Origin: Varroa destructor
Lineage: Eukaryota; Arthropoda; Arachnida; Mesostigmata; Varroidae
NCBI RefSeq assembly: GCF_002443255.2
Contig: NW_019211458.1
Coordinates: 40,269,170 to 40,333,169, forward strand
Reading direction: 5' to 3'
DNA: 64,000 nucleotides
The notes under the pieces are model-generated. The model searched no databases. It had not been told where the DNA came from and saw nothing but the letters and a program-made list of their open reading frames with translations. The translations under genes and the position numbers were made by a program. Each line of letters begins with the position of its first letter. The stretch's first letter is position 1. This document shows positions 51,647 to 63,009 of the stretch, piece by piece.

Positions 51647-53404
51647 GCCATATGGTCTACATTGCCATTGTTTTGCTGGCTTAGCTTAAGGGTCGGTCTC
51701 GTCAACTAACTTTATAGAACACCCTGTTGCATTTTCCACAGTGCAGGCTGAAACCCCGCAGTCTTCAGTCATATTGCGCACGTACGAGGCGAGATTCGTT
51801 CAAATATGGCGCCTTTGATGTAAGATTGTGACCTTTTTTTGTCCCCTCAGAGGTTGAGAGACTGGCGTAACTGCGTACGGTTCACCTCAGTTGTTCCGGC
51901 GGTCGTATTGTTATTGTTGTTGGTTTGTTTCGAACGATGCCATCTACGATCGTGGGGTTTACAAACAGTTAGTATTAGTGGTACGTAAAACTAATTCTGG
52001 GGGAAATCGTTGTCAATGTAAAGGATTTTTTCAAATTTAAGTACACTGCAAAACAATTAAACGGTAAGAAGTATAATTCTAAAGACCTTAAGTCTTCCTT
52101 CGCTCATTGGTGTTTTGCCACTCGTGCATATCTGCGTCGGCTACTTTTTTTTTTTATATCAACTCGTAGAGTGACAATTGTGACCGACGCATTCTGTCCA
52201 GAGCTCTTCATTCCTATTATTCAACGAACTTTCCTCCAATTGTACATTCCTACATTGTAGCTGGGCATATGCGCAAAGTGTTTCGTTCTTAAGAGTTGTG
52301 CGTGCAGGTAGCTCCATTCATCATCGCCGAACTGGGGTTTAATTTTTCCCCCCGGAACCCTTTTTCATTAACAACTCCTTTCAGCAAAACAGTCTCATTA
52401 TCTAATCTGGAACAAAATGCTAACCTATCTTAGGTTAGCTAGACAATACTGAAATTCAGAATAAAACTGTGCACGCCGCTATTATACAACAGATACGTGT
52501 CTCAGAGAACAGAAAGCATGTCTGATTGTGGGGCTTAATTGTACAGGACCTTATATTTGTCTGCTGCAGATGAGATCTTCATATTATCATGCGACGAAAT
52601 AATATATCACCTATAATAAACATCACATTAGTTAGTAATTTATGATAAAAAAAAATATAAGATTCAGTCCTTACAGAAGAAAAAATAACGATAATTGTTA
52701 CAAAAAAGAAAAAAAATGTTTTGAGATAGTGCAACTGGCAGATCACCTTAAACATTAGTTTGATATTTATCGATTATTCTTATTTACATTATTATTGTTA
52801 TGTAGCAATTAGACGCGGAAATCGTAGTTTTTTTAAAACGCTTTAGCATATGTTCTTTTTATATTTAAAAGATATTTACCATACTTTCATTACTATCTAG
52901 GTAGACAAGTCATGTACTATTGATATAGTAGGTATCAGTATAAATTATTATCTACTTTTTTTTTCTACAGAAGCTTCTATATACTAAAGATGTGAACAAG
53001 AAGTACATAATGGCAAGTTAAAAAAAAAGGAAGTCTTTACTAACATTAGATGACATGTGCCTGTCATCATAGCACGTCATAGTTGCCCCTTCACCCGGCT
53101 TAAGTTAAGGAAGGCACTCTGCACAAACGAACGCATCTATCGGACTATCGCCGTAACGAAAACGGCACAGCGTTGTTTCTACTGTACAGACCTTTAATAA
53201 TTACTGCTATTTTCTATTTTTCGACTGTCTGACGGCCTCGAACGGCGGCCTTTTTTAATTGCTGTTACCTTAGCAAGCTGGCAGCGTTAGGTCTGCCAGA
53301 ATTCATCGAAACTTAGTTTTAATTCAAACTCGCTACTCTTCCTGTCCGACAGAGCAATAAACAACAGTGTTAACAGCAGGAGCGCCTTTAGCTAGCTAGC
53401 TTTT
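51647..53404. other. non-genic stretch, possibly upstream part of the LINE relic
   Basis: The first 200-300 bases may hold more of the degraded retrotransposon (read on the minus strand), but no motif is clear. The remainder is AT-rich, with poly-T at 52145-52155 and a 9-bp hairpin at 52419-52439. Confidence 0.5.
52419..52439. repeat. inverted repeat, 9-bp stem with 3-base loop
   Basis: GCTAACCTA, TCT, TAGGTTAGC. Perfect stem. Confidence 0.85.
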
Positions 53405-53599
53405 ATGAAGTTGTCAGCACCTCACGAAGCCCTCGTAGATCAACTCGTTGTTCCCGTGCCGTTCGGTACGGACCCCATTACAACAGTGCCTATAGGATCT
53501 CGCACATGGACACGGGCCTTTAGGAATATTAACTCATCACAACGGCATAATATGATTTTCCATTGGCAAGCTGAAATGCTCACTTTCACTCATTATTGA
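53405..53599 (+). CDS. candidate small ORF, unknown
   Basis: A 64-codon frame from ATG to TGA, GC-richer in its first half. The product is Val/Pro/Thr-rich without a signal peptide or motif. Chance remains likely. Confidence 0.18.
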   Translation: MKLSAPHEALVDQLVVPVPFGTDPITTVPIGSRTWTRAFRNINSSQRHNMIFHWQAEMLTFTHY

Positions 53600-55180
53600 A
53601 TTTTTACGCCGCCGTATGTTTAATTGTCCACTGATTTGTAACACCCCATTTAGAACGTGCGGCTGACTAACTTTGTTATTGAGCGGTTGTCGGTCGTTTT
53701 ACAAATTTCAAATCTGTATCATATATAATGATTATTGGCAACAGCGTCATTTTGAACAGAGTCGATCAACTGACGAGGACCAGTTGGGTCGAAGGCATTA
53801 CCAACGAGCAATCAACGCCAGCGGGGTGAAGTTTAGGAGGGAAATCAACAGGTCTACAAAAAATAATCACCACTTGAATCATTCGCTGATTGGTAACGGA
53901 CAATGAACCTCGAACCCCGAATGAATATCAATAGGCGATAGAAGGGTAACAAAGAAAGTAGCTGTTGTTAATGATGATGGTGTTAATTTTGAATGGAAAT
54001 TCGTGATTCTTACCGATTAGACAAAATGGACAAAGCGTGTTGCTCATTAATAAACGGCTTGATATATCAATAGCAGAAAAAAAAAGAAGTAGGAAAACGA
54101 CCGATGCACCAAATGGCCGGACGCAGAGATTACAGCAAAAGGTAGCCAAGGAGGATTCAACGGGACAAATATAGAAATTCACATTTTTTATAATTTATCT
54201 ATGGCCGACGATTGAATTTTTGGACAGCATCCCTTGGATGATCATACCACTATTGGGCCAGTACGGGATAATTGCATTTTTATTGAAATCAATAACAAAT
54301 TGTTAAATACTGATTATTATCTTGGCCAGCGTCAACCCTCAGTCTTTTCGTTTGGTCCAAGCGCCTTCAGTATCTGACCCAGCTACTGATCCACAACATT
54401 CAGCGACACCTACCCCAACTTAGCATAATTGAACATACATTTTTTACTTTATTGTTATAAAGGGCAAACGATAAATTCGCCTTGTTTAGCTGTCGTCGTA
54501 GGTAAGTTAATATGTCGTGAGACGAAATTGCGACACTGACTATGATGCTTTTACAAATACACCGAAAAGTTCAGTCGATGTCTAACTTGTTCTGAGACAA
54601 TATAGACCAGACATGAAGTTAAGAGGACGAGTTTATTCTTGTTCGTCTTCGTTTCGGGACGCAAACATAGGACATTTCGGTTTGCTTAGAATACGGACAC
54701 CAGCTTCATTAGCGGACAAAGTTAGAAAACTAGCTAACTAAACTGAAATCATGCTAATTCTAATTATTAAAGATTAACAAAAAATGTACAAATTACCACT
54801 AACTCGAAAAATCGACTATTATCTATTACATATTACCTCGATAGGGGTCCATGTAGTTTTCGATAGTTACTTTTATATTTAGTTTGACGCCACCTGACTG
54901 AAAGCGGCCCTCGTCGTCGAAGACCCCAGCAATCGCATAAGTGTATTCTTTACGTATGGTTGACTCAAGTTAACTTCTCAGATAATCGCCTTCACTGAAT
55001 ATTTGCTAATTATCAAAAAAAAAAAAAAGAAGAAAAAACTATTTTTAAAGAGTCACTATGAGTTAAATATCATCGGTGGTGAGCATGCACTCGCAGTATG
55101 CTTAGTCCGAGGTCGGCATACGATAGGGAGTGTGCAGAAAACAAACGCGTACTTCTAAGTTTTTAATTTCTCTTGACTAG
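53600..55180. other. non-genic stretch
   Basis: Poly-A at 55015-55028 and short frames only. Confidence 0.55.
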
Positions 55181-55372
55181 TCAGACATTGTTACGCATGC
55201 TATGGACACAAGGTAAGCTGCAATCAAAAAAACACTTAAAATAGAAAAGTTGAGCAGAGAAACCAAAATTCGTCTTAGTTATTGAACGATCTGGATATTC
55301 TATGTTTTCTGGCAACACAGCCTTGCTAGCCAAATCAGTTTGAACAACCCATTGACGATCATAGTCAGCCAT
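55181..55372 (-). CDS. candidate small ORF with strong start context
   Basis: A 63-codon minus-strand frame starts at ATG 55372 within CTGCCATGGCT, a near-ideal animal initiation context. The first 37 residues are polar and charged; the last 25 are Phe/Cys-rich. No domain. An upstream in-frame extension lacks another ATG. Could be a first exon or chance. Confidence 0.22.
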   Translation of the reverse strand: MADYDRQWVVQTDLASKAVLPENIEYPDRSITKTNFGFSAQLFYFKCFFDCSLPCVHSMRNNV

Positions 55373-55384
55373 GGCAGAATACAC

Positions 55385-57058
55385 CCCCTTTATTAGAAGA
55401 CATCAGGATAAAGCACTTGGCCATGGCCATCGCGCACATCGCTGGCAATGGAAATCGAAAACAAGCTGAAATAAGGTTTGCTTCACTCAAAAGATCTGCT
55501 CAGGAGCTTTGGACGACTACAAAAAGGTCAATGACGGAACGTTCTACATAGATTTGACTGGCGTTTTCGCGGTAGTTGTCGCAATCGAAAATTAGAAAAA
55601 ATAGTGCCTACAACGAAATAATTTTTACTACAATCGAATACTCTGCTTCTGCAATAAGCCAGACGAGGGGTCGGGAAAGAAATGTAACGTCATTAGGTAC
55701 ATAGGCGAAGATGAGGCTGTGGAAAAACTGCTTGACTTTCATATGATTTGGTAGAACTCTTAATTCTTAAGCTAGTCTGTGGCATGATACTACTCGTTGT
55801 TATTAGCAACATCATTGGCCTCCTTTTTTTCGCATTTAATTATCCCTAGTAGCTTTGTCTTTAAGTTAGCAGGAGTACAGCACAACGGATTAACTGTTTG
55901 CGAAAGTTGGATCTAGGCTGCGCGATCCGTTCTCCTGACAGCAAGGTGCCTCAGTTATCAATTCATTGCGCTATGAAAACGTGTATGAAAACAGTTTTCT
56001 GTACTATAATTTAATACAACCGTCCTGCAGTGTTATCATGAGGCAACATCCATCGTAGCAGTGCACTAGCCTTAGAGTGATTGATAAGACGAAGTTTCAG
56101 TATTGCGCGCCGTCGTAGGAAGTGCCCCACATATAGCAGGGGTCATCGTAAGCCTCCAGTAATTTCGAAATGGAAAGTGCCTTTTCCCAGGCATTTCAAA
56201 TATGCTGTACGAAGGCTAACTATGAAGACAATATTGAGCAAATCCTACGACTTATTTTTAATGCAACCGATACAAACATACATATTTCGTTCGCTTTAAA
56301 TGTTAGAATATTTTTCAAGATAAAAATTAATAATGGAAACGAGCGAATTTATTACCTTTAAACCAACTGAAAAAGATCATAATGTGGTTCCATTTTTCAG
56401 TGTTCTACAATATGTAGCCTCTTATTTAATTGGAATTATACGCAACAATAAATAATAATGTTATGTATCAGATATACCCTTTGTATATTCGGGTAATAAC
56501 AAATCGCTCTTTCGTCGTATTGCCTCGCTTTGTGGGGTTTCGTTGCCTGCTGATGGTCAGTTACGTCCAGCAGGGTTTGGCACCGGATTGGCCGAAAATG
56601 TCTACTGAGGCGACGACTCTCAGGGTGGTCGACGTTCTTGAATAACGTTGCGACAGCATCAACTGCAGTGAGCATTATACGTCCGACGGCTCACACGAAC
56701 CTACGAAGGTACGGTTATAGGGCTTCTAGAGGCTGGCAGATGGAATAGCGTTTTCGAAACATATTTTTACCTTTGTTTGTCCATGTATGTACATATTTGT
56801 GTAAACTTCTATGTGCATGCCCGTTAGGTAAAAATAGCTCTATTGGAGAGTATACGTATTTGATCCTTGTCTCCTTCTTGCTTTCAATTTGTATCTAATA
56901 TGAACTAAAAGACCGCTAGTATTGCGTCTACATGCGCCATCTCTGATTATGATAGTTCGTTGTTATTTAAAAAAGCAATATGGCGCCGGTACGCATATAG
57001 TGAAGCTGGTAATACCGATGCTCGTGATACGAAAGTCACTGTAATTCTTTCATTTCAG
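55385..57058. other. non-genic stretch
   Basis: Overlapping short frames at 56430-56675 on both strands; no motifs. Confidence 0.5.
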
Positions 57059-57145
57059 AGATCAACTGACGAGACCCTACGTACGTCGGCCATTGGTCGA
57101 TTTACTGTGAAGCTTTGCGTATCCTCCACATATAACCCGATCTGA
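57059..57145 (+). CDS. candidate terminal exon
   Basis: A strong acceptor (GTAATTCTTTCATTTCAG) precedes 28 codons ending in TGA. The product starts with a charged R-S-T-D-E-T stretch and is otherwise Val/Thr/Ser-rich. No AATAAA is seen close downstream, and the frame is also open upstream of the acceptor (from 56960). Unrecognised. Confidence 0.22.
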   Translation, partial: RSTDETLRTSAIGRFTVKLCVSSTYNPI

Positions 57146-57249
57146 TCTGTTAGCCATCGCGCATGGCGACATGACCGCTCGACATTACCGAACGAAAATC
57201 GACAATAACGATAAGAATAGCATTTTGTATTCTTGCTTGCTTTAGACCC

Positions 57250-58560
57250 ACAGACCGCTGCCTGTACTCCTTTTATCCTTCTTAATGCCTAACGTATATC
57301 GGTTGTTCGCGATCGCCGCCCACCTCATCGCACCCGCTACTGCTCCTTGCCGTTGTTGATATTAGAGTATTACCCTCTTAGCCAATAGCGACTCTGCCTC
57401 TACTATCGCCGCTGAGTATCAGTATAGCAACTTCCAACTGACACTTAAACATGAATAGCGATCAGTCACAACAACAGAAACACCGTCGTCGTCGTCGTCG
57501 TCATCAGTAACAACGTCATGGTAATCACTAGCAAAGATGATGATTATCGTTACCAATACAACTTTATTATCCATTCATTCAGTCATTGACGGCATACGAT
57601 GGCAACAACAACGGCACGGCGGCGGCAGCAGCAGATCGGAACCATTACCACCTTAAGGCAACATCGTATCGCAGGCCAATCCAATAACAACGGGCTTCGT
57701 CATTCACCCAAGAACGCTCACTTACACGAATCATTCATTCATAGGAGTTTTCGCTGCTGCCCGTTTTTTCACAGAATACTACATCGGTATGCATTATATC
57801 AGTAGTATGATGTCGTACTATGGTGATCGGATCATCGCGGACCCCGATTCGCGTTGCTCCGTGTTCGCACGCTCGTGAGACGTGCTTCGTTCGATTACAC
57901 AAAAATTACACACCTTCCTGTATTTTTTCTTTTTTTTTTTTGCTTTTGCTTATCGACTTAAACCCGAATCCGCCCCCCTTCGATGGGGGGTCAGAGGTTG
58001 CCGGCGCGCGTGTGCGTTTAAGAGAAAACTGTGCTGTCGTACATTGTTGTTGTTATAGTGGTAAACGATAGTTGTGTCCACTGCAAAGCCGTTAGCGGCT
58101 GTTCACTTCATCGCCAAGTCGCCTGAGTGCTGGTAATAGTCAATGACGGTACTGCTGGTGTTGCTGAAAATCGCGGTGACCAAATCTCCATCGTCATTAT
58201 GATCAACATCAGCTGGGACTCACCACTGCATTTCGTACTCATTCATGATCAATAGAAGCGGCTACGATGACGCAGGCAGCAGCATAAAAAAGAAATCAGC
58301 CGCGTGCCTTGTCGCGATGGCCATTGCCATAACCGATAGGCATACATATGACGTTCATATCTTATACAGGTGAACGTGCATCTGTGCAGCTTTGGTCGGT
58401 ACGTCGTTGGTCGATAACCGCACGGACATGCCGATCGCAAACCACTCACTATACTTATAGAAGGGGTTATGACAAAATCGGTATGAGTGCGGTGAGTTTA
58501 CGAGCCTACTATAATACGAGTACGTGTACAAGGGAGCGCGGTCAGTTGTGATTTACTTGC
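57250..58560. promoter_or_regulatory. GC-richer block with CGT repeats
   Basis: Contains (CGT)n at 57484-57502 and CA/CAG-rich low complexity at 57590-57640. CpG is frequent. Frames here are low-complexity artefacts or weak. Possible regulatory block; nothing specific recognised. Confidence 0.25.
57484..57502. repeat. (CGT)n repeat
   Basis: Six tandem CGT units. Confidence 0.93.
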
Positions 58561-58710
58561 TGGCTTAAATAAAAACCTAATACACTATAGCCGTTTGAAT
58601 AACTAAACCAATAAGACTTCCATAGATGATCTCACTAGCAGCCTAATGATAATCTGATTCGACGCTATAAGCGACTCATTAAAATACTACATAGGTTTTC
58701 TTCCAAACAA

Positions 58711-59570
58711 ATCGACGTACTTAGGTATTCGCCGAGGTTTTGTACGGCCTTTTCCTATTCCTCGGTCGATTTAATTTGAAAGAAACCTTCTGATCCGCTA
58801 TTGAAGGCCTTGTGCAGCCAGTTTTTAAGATGAGTTCCCTTGTCAAATCTATAATCACCAATGGCCCGCAAAAGAGATTATCCATCTACACGAGGTCCGG
58901 TCAATATGTTGGATGTGGAAGAACTTTGCCATGTAAGCTCTGGTGTTGTCGTCGAGAAAAAGAACTTTCCCTTGTTCACCCTGTCCTTTTTGTTGGGTAG
59001 CCTCTAACTAGACTACGTACAGGTTTTTGTAAACTGGCTCGTTTTTCGCAAGATACCCCAGTAAGTGAGCCCATCTCAATCCCACCAGACGTAAAGCATA
59101 AATGAGTATCTGGGCTTAGTCGTATCCCTAGAGATTAGCCGTATTATTTACCTCGTATTAAAGCAGAGACGCCACTTTTAATCACCAATAGCAGTTCTGA
59201 TTAGGACCTTATTGAAGTTTTGTGCTATCCAATGCTGGGCAAGATGCTCACAGCCAATAATGAATAATGTTTCTTTGCGCTTTTGATCCAGTTTATGGCT
59301 CACTACGGTTGCTACCCATAGATTCAACATGTCTGACCATAATCACAGTTTATCTTGTTGGTCATTTCGCTAGTTCTTTACCGTCTTCTATTAGGTAACC
59401 TTCACCAGCCCTGAGCAAAGCACATTGTTTCAGCTGCAAAATGTCAAATTGTTGAACTTCGCGAACCACCCGTTTTAGGAACAAAATCCACATCATACAT
59501 GGCACAAAGATTCCGGGCTGTTTTTGACCCCGGCATGAAAATGAAATAAGGTAGATGTTGAAAATTCACT
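58711..59570 (-). mobile_element. decayed mariner (Tc1/mariner) transposase
   Basis: Minus strand, collinear transposase landmarks in shifting frames. 59459-59518: A-R-N-L-C-A-M-Y-D-V-D, the N-terminal 'AARNICAVYGED' region. 59181-59327: L-x-L-W-V ... H-K-L-D-Q-K-R-K ... then G-D, the first catalytic Asp (59181-59183), with the next codon of 'GDEKW' now a stop and K-W following. 59079-59102: M-L-Y-V-W-W-D. 58918-58968: V-L-F-L-D-D-N-T-R-A-Y, the second Asp box 'LHDNARPH'. 58871-58915: H-P-T-Y-x-P-D-L with M-D-N-L-F, the third Asp box 'HPPYSPDLAPSDYHLF'. The spacing between boxes two and three is shortened by about 33 bases. Terminal inverted repeats and TA duplications were not found. Dead element. 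Confidence 0.8.
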
Positions 59571-59642
59571 TTTCTCTTTGCGCCAGGGGCGTCCATATTA
59601 GGAAGCTTAACTCGATACATTTAAGCAAACCTACGAACTCAC

Positions 59643-59702
59643 CTAAGAAAATGAACTGGAGAAGAAATTTCGTTGACTGTATTGTGAGGTCACAACGGAT
59701 GC
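59643..59702 (-). CDS. candidate 60-nt internal exon, phase 1-1
   Basis: Minus strand. TGTCTCCTCTAG (a strong acceptor) precedes 60 bases and a strong donor TTAG|GTGAGT at 59642. In phase 1 the segment is open (2 + 19 codons + 1) and gives a mixed then hydrophobic stretch ending L-L-Q-F-I-F-L. The exon candidate at 62878-63005 on the same strand ends in phase 1, so the two could be joined. It lies just upstream of the mariner relic, which would then sit in the next intron. Unrecognised. Confidence 0.27.
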   Translation of the reverse strand, partial: ASVVTSQYSQRNFFSSSFS

Positions 59703-59781
59703 CTAGAGGAGACAGGACACTTTTCAATAGTATGGAGTAGAATGGTGACGAATCGTTTAAAGGTTTCAATATAGGCCCATT

Positions 59782-59818
59782 TTCGGTGTCTCAGACAACG
59801 TTAAACGTCTGAGCCGAA
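59782..59818. repeat. imperfect inverted repeat
   Basis: TTCGG-tgt-CTCAGAC, ten-base loop with AACGTT, GTCTGAG-CCGAA. Twelve pairs and a three-base bulge, about 210 bases beyond the mariner relic's 5' end. Confidence 0.7.
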
Positions 59819-61568
59819 TTTGGAGCTAGAAACAAAATAGTAAAATTTGAATCAATCGACATAGTCACGACGAGCGCCGCGAACAAGTTGATCCTATGAC
59901 AATCCGAGATCACAAACGACTGTTTCGCAAATACCAAAGGATCCGTTGAATACTTGAAAAGGAAAGCAGTATGCTACCCGCTAGGCACCTAAGCTGCTTA
60001 GGTATACTCGGTATATGCAAAGAGCCTTTCTTCATCTCCCCACGTACCTCACTCGCAGATCTAAATGTATACTGAGAAACGTTAAACCCCCCTGCTTAGC
60101 TACCGTTTAGAACTTTGTCGAATTGAAAAAATAAGAAAAAGTGGCAAAAGCATCTGGCTTGCATGCGTAGTAATGAGTTACAGGAAAAACCTAAGCAAAG
60201 GTTTAACACATTTTTAGGCTTATCGTAATATGGATAAACGTATCATGTCAGTAAACCTTAACGCAATAATTAACCGGCGATTCAACACACACTTTTCGAT
60301 TATAATTTTAAATTTTCTAATGCTTTTCGGGGTCCATAACTGTGGATATACGGTGTATGTGTTTTTTCACTCTTTTTTTCCTATCAGAGGAACGATATGA
60401 TATACACACGAATCGCGTAGTAAAAAAAGAACAAAAAAAAAAATGTACGCGGCAAATTTATTTAGCGCCTCTCCCGTTTTTATGCTAGGTGATAACGTGC
60501 ATTCCATTAGAGGTTATACTGCGATAGTGATCCAAGTGGCATTTTCAAGCCTTTGAACCTGAGCAAATCACTAAGTCAACCAGCCAGGCGATCGGCTTTC
60601 TTTTATGCGATTTTTCCTTTACAATCCTTTCACAACAGCGACAAAAAAGAATCCAAATCAATTTTCACGCCCGAATCGATCCCGGCTGATCGCCGATATG
60701 GCCGCCGACGCTACTGCTCTCAACGTTGCCGAGGCACCAGCAAAAGAATAGAGGGGAAGAATCCCAGAGAGTCGAAGGAAACGAAGAATGCCCCAAGAAA
60801 GCGAGCACGAAACTGCTTGTTCCATTCTAGTTCATAGTAGTTGGTGCCTTTTGCCTGCTGGCCAGACCGCACATCACCAACAGCCATGCATACGTACGTT
60901 TGCGACTGCGTACAGAGATCACAATTGGCGAAACACCACTCTGTTAGGTCAAGCTCTGTTTTTTTTCTATGTTCGGCCGCTGTCGGCAACTGCCGCTCGG
61001 ACTGCCGAGTCGTGGCCATTCTAGTATAACGTTAGCTTACCGCTGTTGACGCACTTGGCGCTGATGTTGTCGTCGATAGTCGTTCTTGAGTGTTATGTAG
61101 TTGGTCGCATTTGTAATAAAAGATGAACAGCAAACTTCCCCGCCCTCTCCAGAACCCGTTGTCTTCTCGGCATTTTTTCCTCTTTGCTTCGATATGGCAG
61201 AAGCGGTAGCGGCGGCAACTTGTTTAGAAGCTAGACTTCACGCGCCCTCATCATGATGATCGGCGTCAGCAAACGGCAGTTTCTTGATCACCTGGTGAGA
61301 ACGAAGATCGGCCGAGATGTGAGAGGTGACGGCGATAGTGGCGGTTAAACGAAAAAAAGTGAACACCACTAGCGGCAGACGACTAGGACACGAGAAATAA
61401 TAACGAAAACAGCGTCAACAATAGTAGCGATACCATATCATATTTCTATCGAATAATTCACTTTAAGTTACGATGTTTTGAGCGCTGCTATCGCCGCTGC
61501 CGGTACTATAGCGATATAGCGCGAACGGTGGTCGACGATTTGGAAAGTTTTTTTTTGTTTTGTGTTAG
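59819..61568. other. non-genic stretch, GC-richer from 60550
   Basis: Poly-A at 60433-60443. From 60550 the DNA is GC-richer, with overlapping frames on both strands (60553-60837 plus; 60720-61019 minus) and no motifs. Confidence 0.45.
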
Positions 61569-61694
61569 TTGGCTAAAGGAATCGTTGACGGCGTCGCTGT
61601 GTGCGGAAAGCTGTTACTCCGCTTGGATTTGACTACGAAAGTCCGATTCGATCGTGCTATAGCCAACAGACGCGTAGCGGTACGCATGAGTGTG
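61569..61694 (+). CDS. candidate 126-nt internal exon, phase 0-0
   Basis: A very strong acceptor (GTTTTTTTTTGTTTTGTGTTAG) is followed by an open 42-codon segment ending at a donor GTGTG|GTGAGA. The length is a multiple of three with phase 0 at both ends. The product is Val/Leu/Arg-rich with one cysteine and an R-R-V-A-V-R end; no domain is seen. The frame remains open past the donor to 61817. CpG-rich compared with flanks. Confidence 0.32.
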
Positions 61695-61865
61695 GTGAGA
61701 CGATGCAAACTTCATCAGCACTCCAATGAATTTTGCAATAAATTTAACCACAGCGCCCTCTCCCTCGTAGCGTCGGTGACCCGAACTCTTTTAGCCCAAC
61801 CGGAGAGTCTACCATAAGCCTCAATATACGCTGCTATTCAGTCGACTTTATTTACAGGTTTAGGG

Positions 61866-61906
61866 AGGAAAGAAGAGTAATTGTAATGTTGTAACTCTTC
61901 TTTCCT
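61866..61906. repeat. inverted repeat, 13-bp perfect stem
   Basis: AGGAAAGAAGAGT, 15-base loop, ACTCTTCTTTCCT. Perfect stem. Confidence 0.88.
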
Positions 61907-61909
61907 TCG

Positions 61910-62870
61910 GGACAGCGCTACGCTTACGTTCTAGGTTTAGGAAATTTTTTGGACTGCATACGCATATAAAGGTCAAACTCCTAACCATCGATGAATGCTC
62001 ATTTTCAAGTTGTTATATATAGTAGAACAAGAACAAGTTGTTCGATAATGTTAATACGAGAATTACAGGTGGCACGAAGGCAAGAATGCATGTAAATATT
62101 TATCGTAGCATCAGTTGCTTAGAGAATGTTCGTTTGAGAAGAGTGGCTAAAGTATGATCAGAGCATTCATTTTAGATTCAGTTGGCACTTGAAAGACAAA
62201 AGGAAGGGAAAGCCTTTAGCCAGATGCTCTTTTCATACAGCTAGAGAAGCTTAAAAAGCCGGTTGGTGCGCGGCTGACCCTTGAGGTCAACTTGATTTGT
62301 CTTCGTCTGCTGAAGTTATGTGAAGTTCTTCAATATTGTCGAAGAGGAGAAGGTAATGCAGTGCGTTTTCCACCCTCTCAACCAGGTCATGCATGTATTT
62401 ATCTTCCTTACGTTTCATTGTGTGGGTTCTTCCTTCTGATTTCGTTATGTCGGCTGACGACTATAAGAGGAAAGGCCTGGGTTTTTCGAATCGCTTTCAT
62501 TGTTCACAGTCTGAAGCACAAATCGACTAACACCCCTGATTAGATCGATATGCAGGTGTGAATCAGTGGGAAAAATGCGACTTAATACCTCGTACAATAT
62601 TGCAATAGTCAATTTATACAAAAATTCTATATACTACACTTTGCTTTTCACAGTCCTCTTCACCGCTCGCACGTATCAACGATATTCGCGAACAGCAAAA
62701 AAAAAAAAGGCCGAAATAAGGTCCGAATGCCAATAGATGGAACGGACATAGAGGCCATATCATAAAAAATATTACGGAATTTTTTGCGCATATCTAGTTG
62801 ATTGGCGAAAAATCAATAACGAACAATCAATGTATAGAGTTGTGAAGATCGTTGTACGTCAAAAGTAAAG
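61910..62870. other. non-genic stretch
   Basis: Poly-A at 62697-62708 and short frames only (62292-62543 plus). Confidence 0.5.
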
Positions 62871-62877
62871 TACTCAC

Positions 62878-63005
62878 GATCATTGGAAGCATCTATGCAG
62901 GAAATCTGTTCGGCTGTAAAAGCTCTCAAATAGATCTGCATCCCTTCTGTTTGCGGTGGAAGATTTCGGCGGTCTTGACATGAGCGTTTTGGCTGATTGC
63001 AGATC
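62878..63005 (-). CDS. candidate 128-nt internal exon, phase 1-1
   Basis: Minus strand. An acceptor CGCCACACAG (AG at 63007-63006) and a strong donor GATC|GTGAGT at 62877 enclose 128 bases open as 1 + 42 codons + 1. The product has a basic N-terminal part with two cysteines (residues about 2 and 9), a Pro/Gln-rich turn, then a Y-L-R-A-F-T-A-E-Q stretch and an acidic end. A second frame is open until a stop five bases before the donor. No family recognised. If real, the gene continues beyond the window on its 5' side. Confidence 0.33.
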
Positions 63006-63009
63006 CTGT

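Noticed and set aside
44731..53470. 17-base string shared between about 44.73 and 53.45 kb
   Set aside because: Chance expectation for one shared 17-mer in 64 kb is not negligible, and similarity does not extend beyond it.
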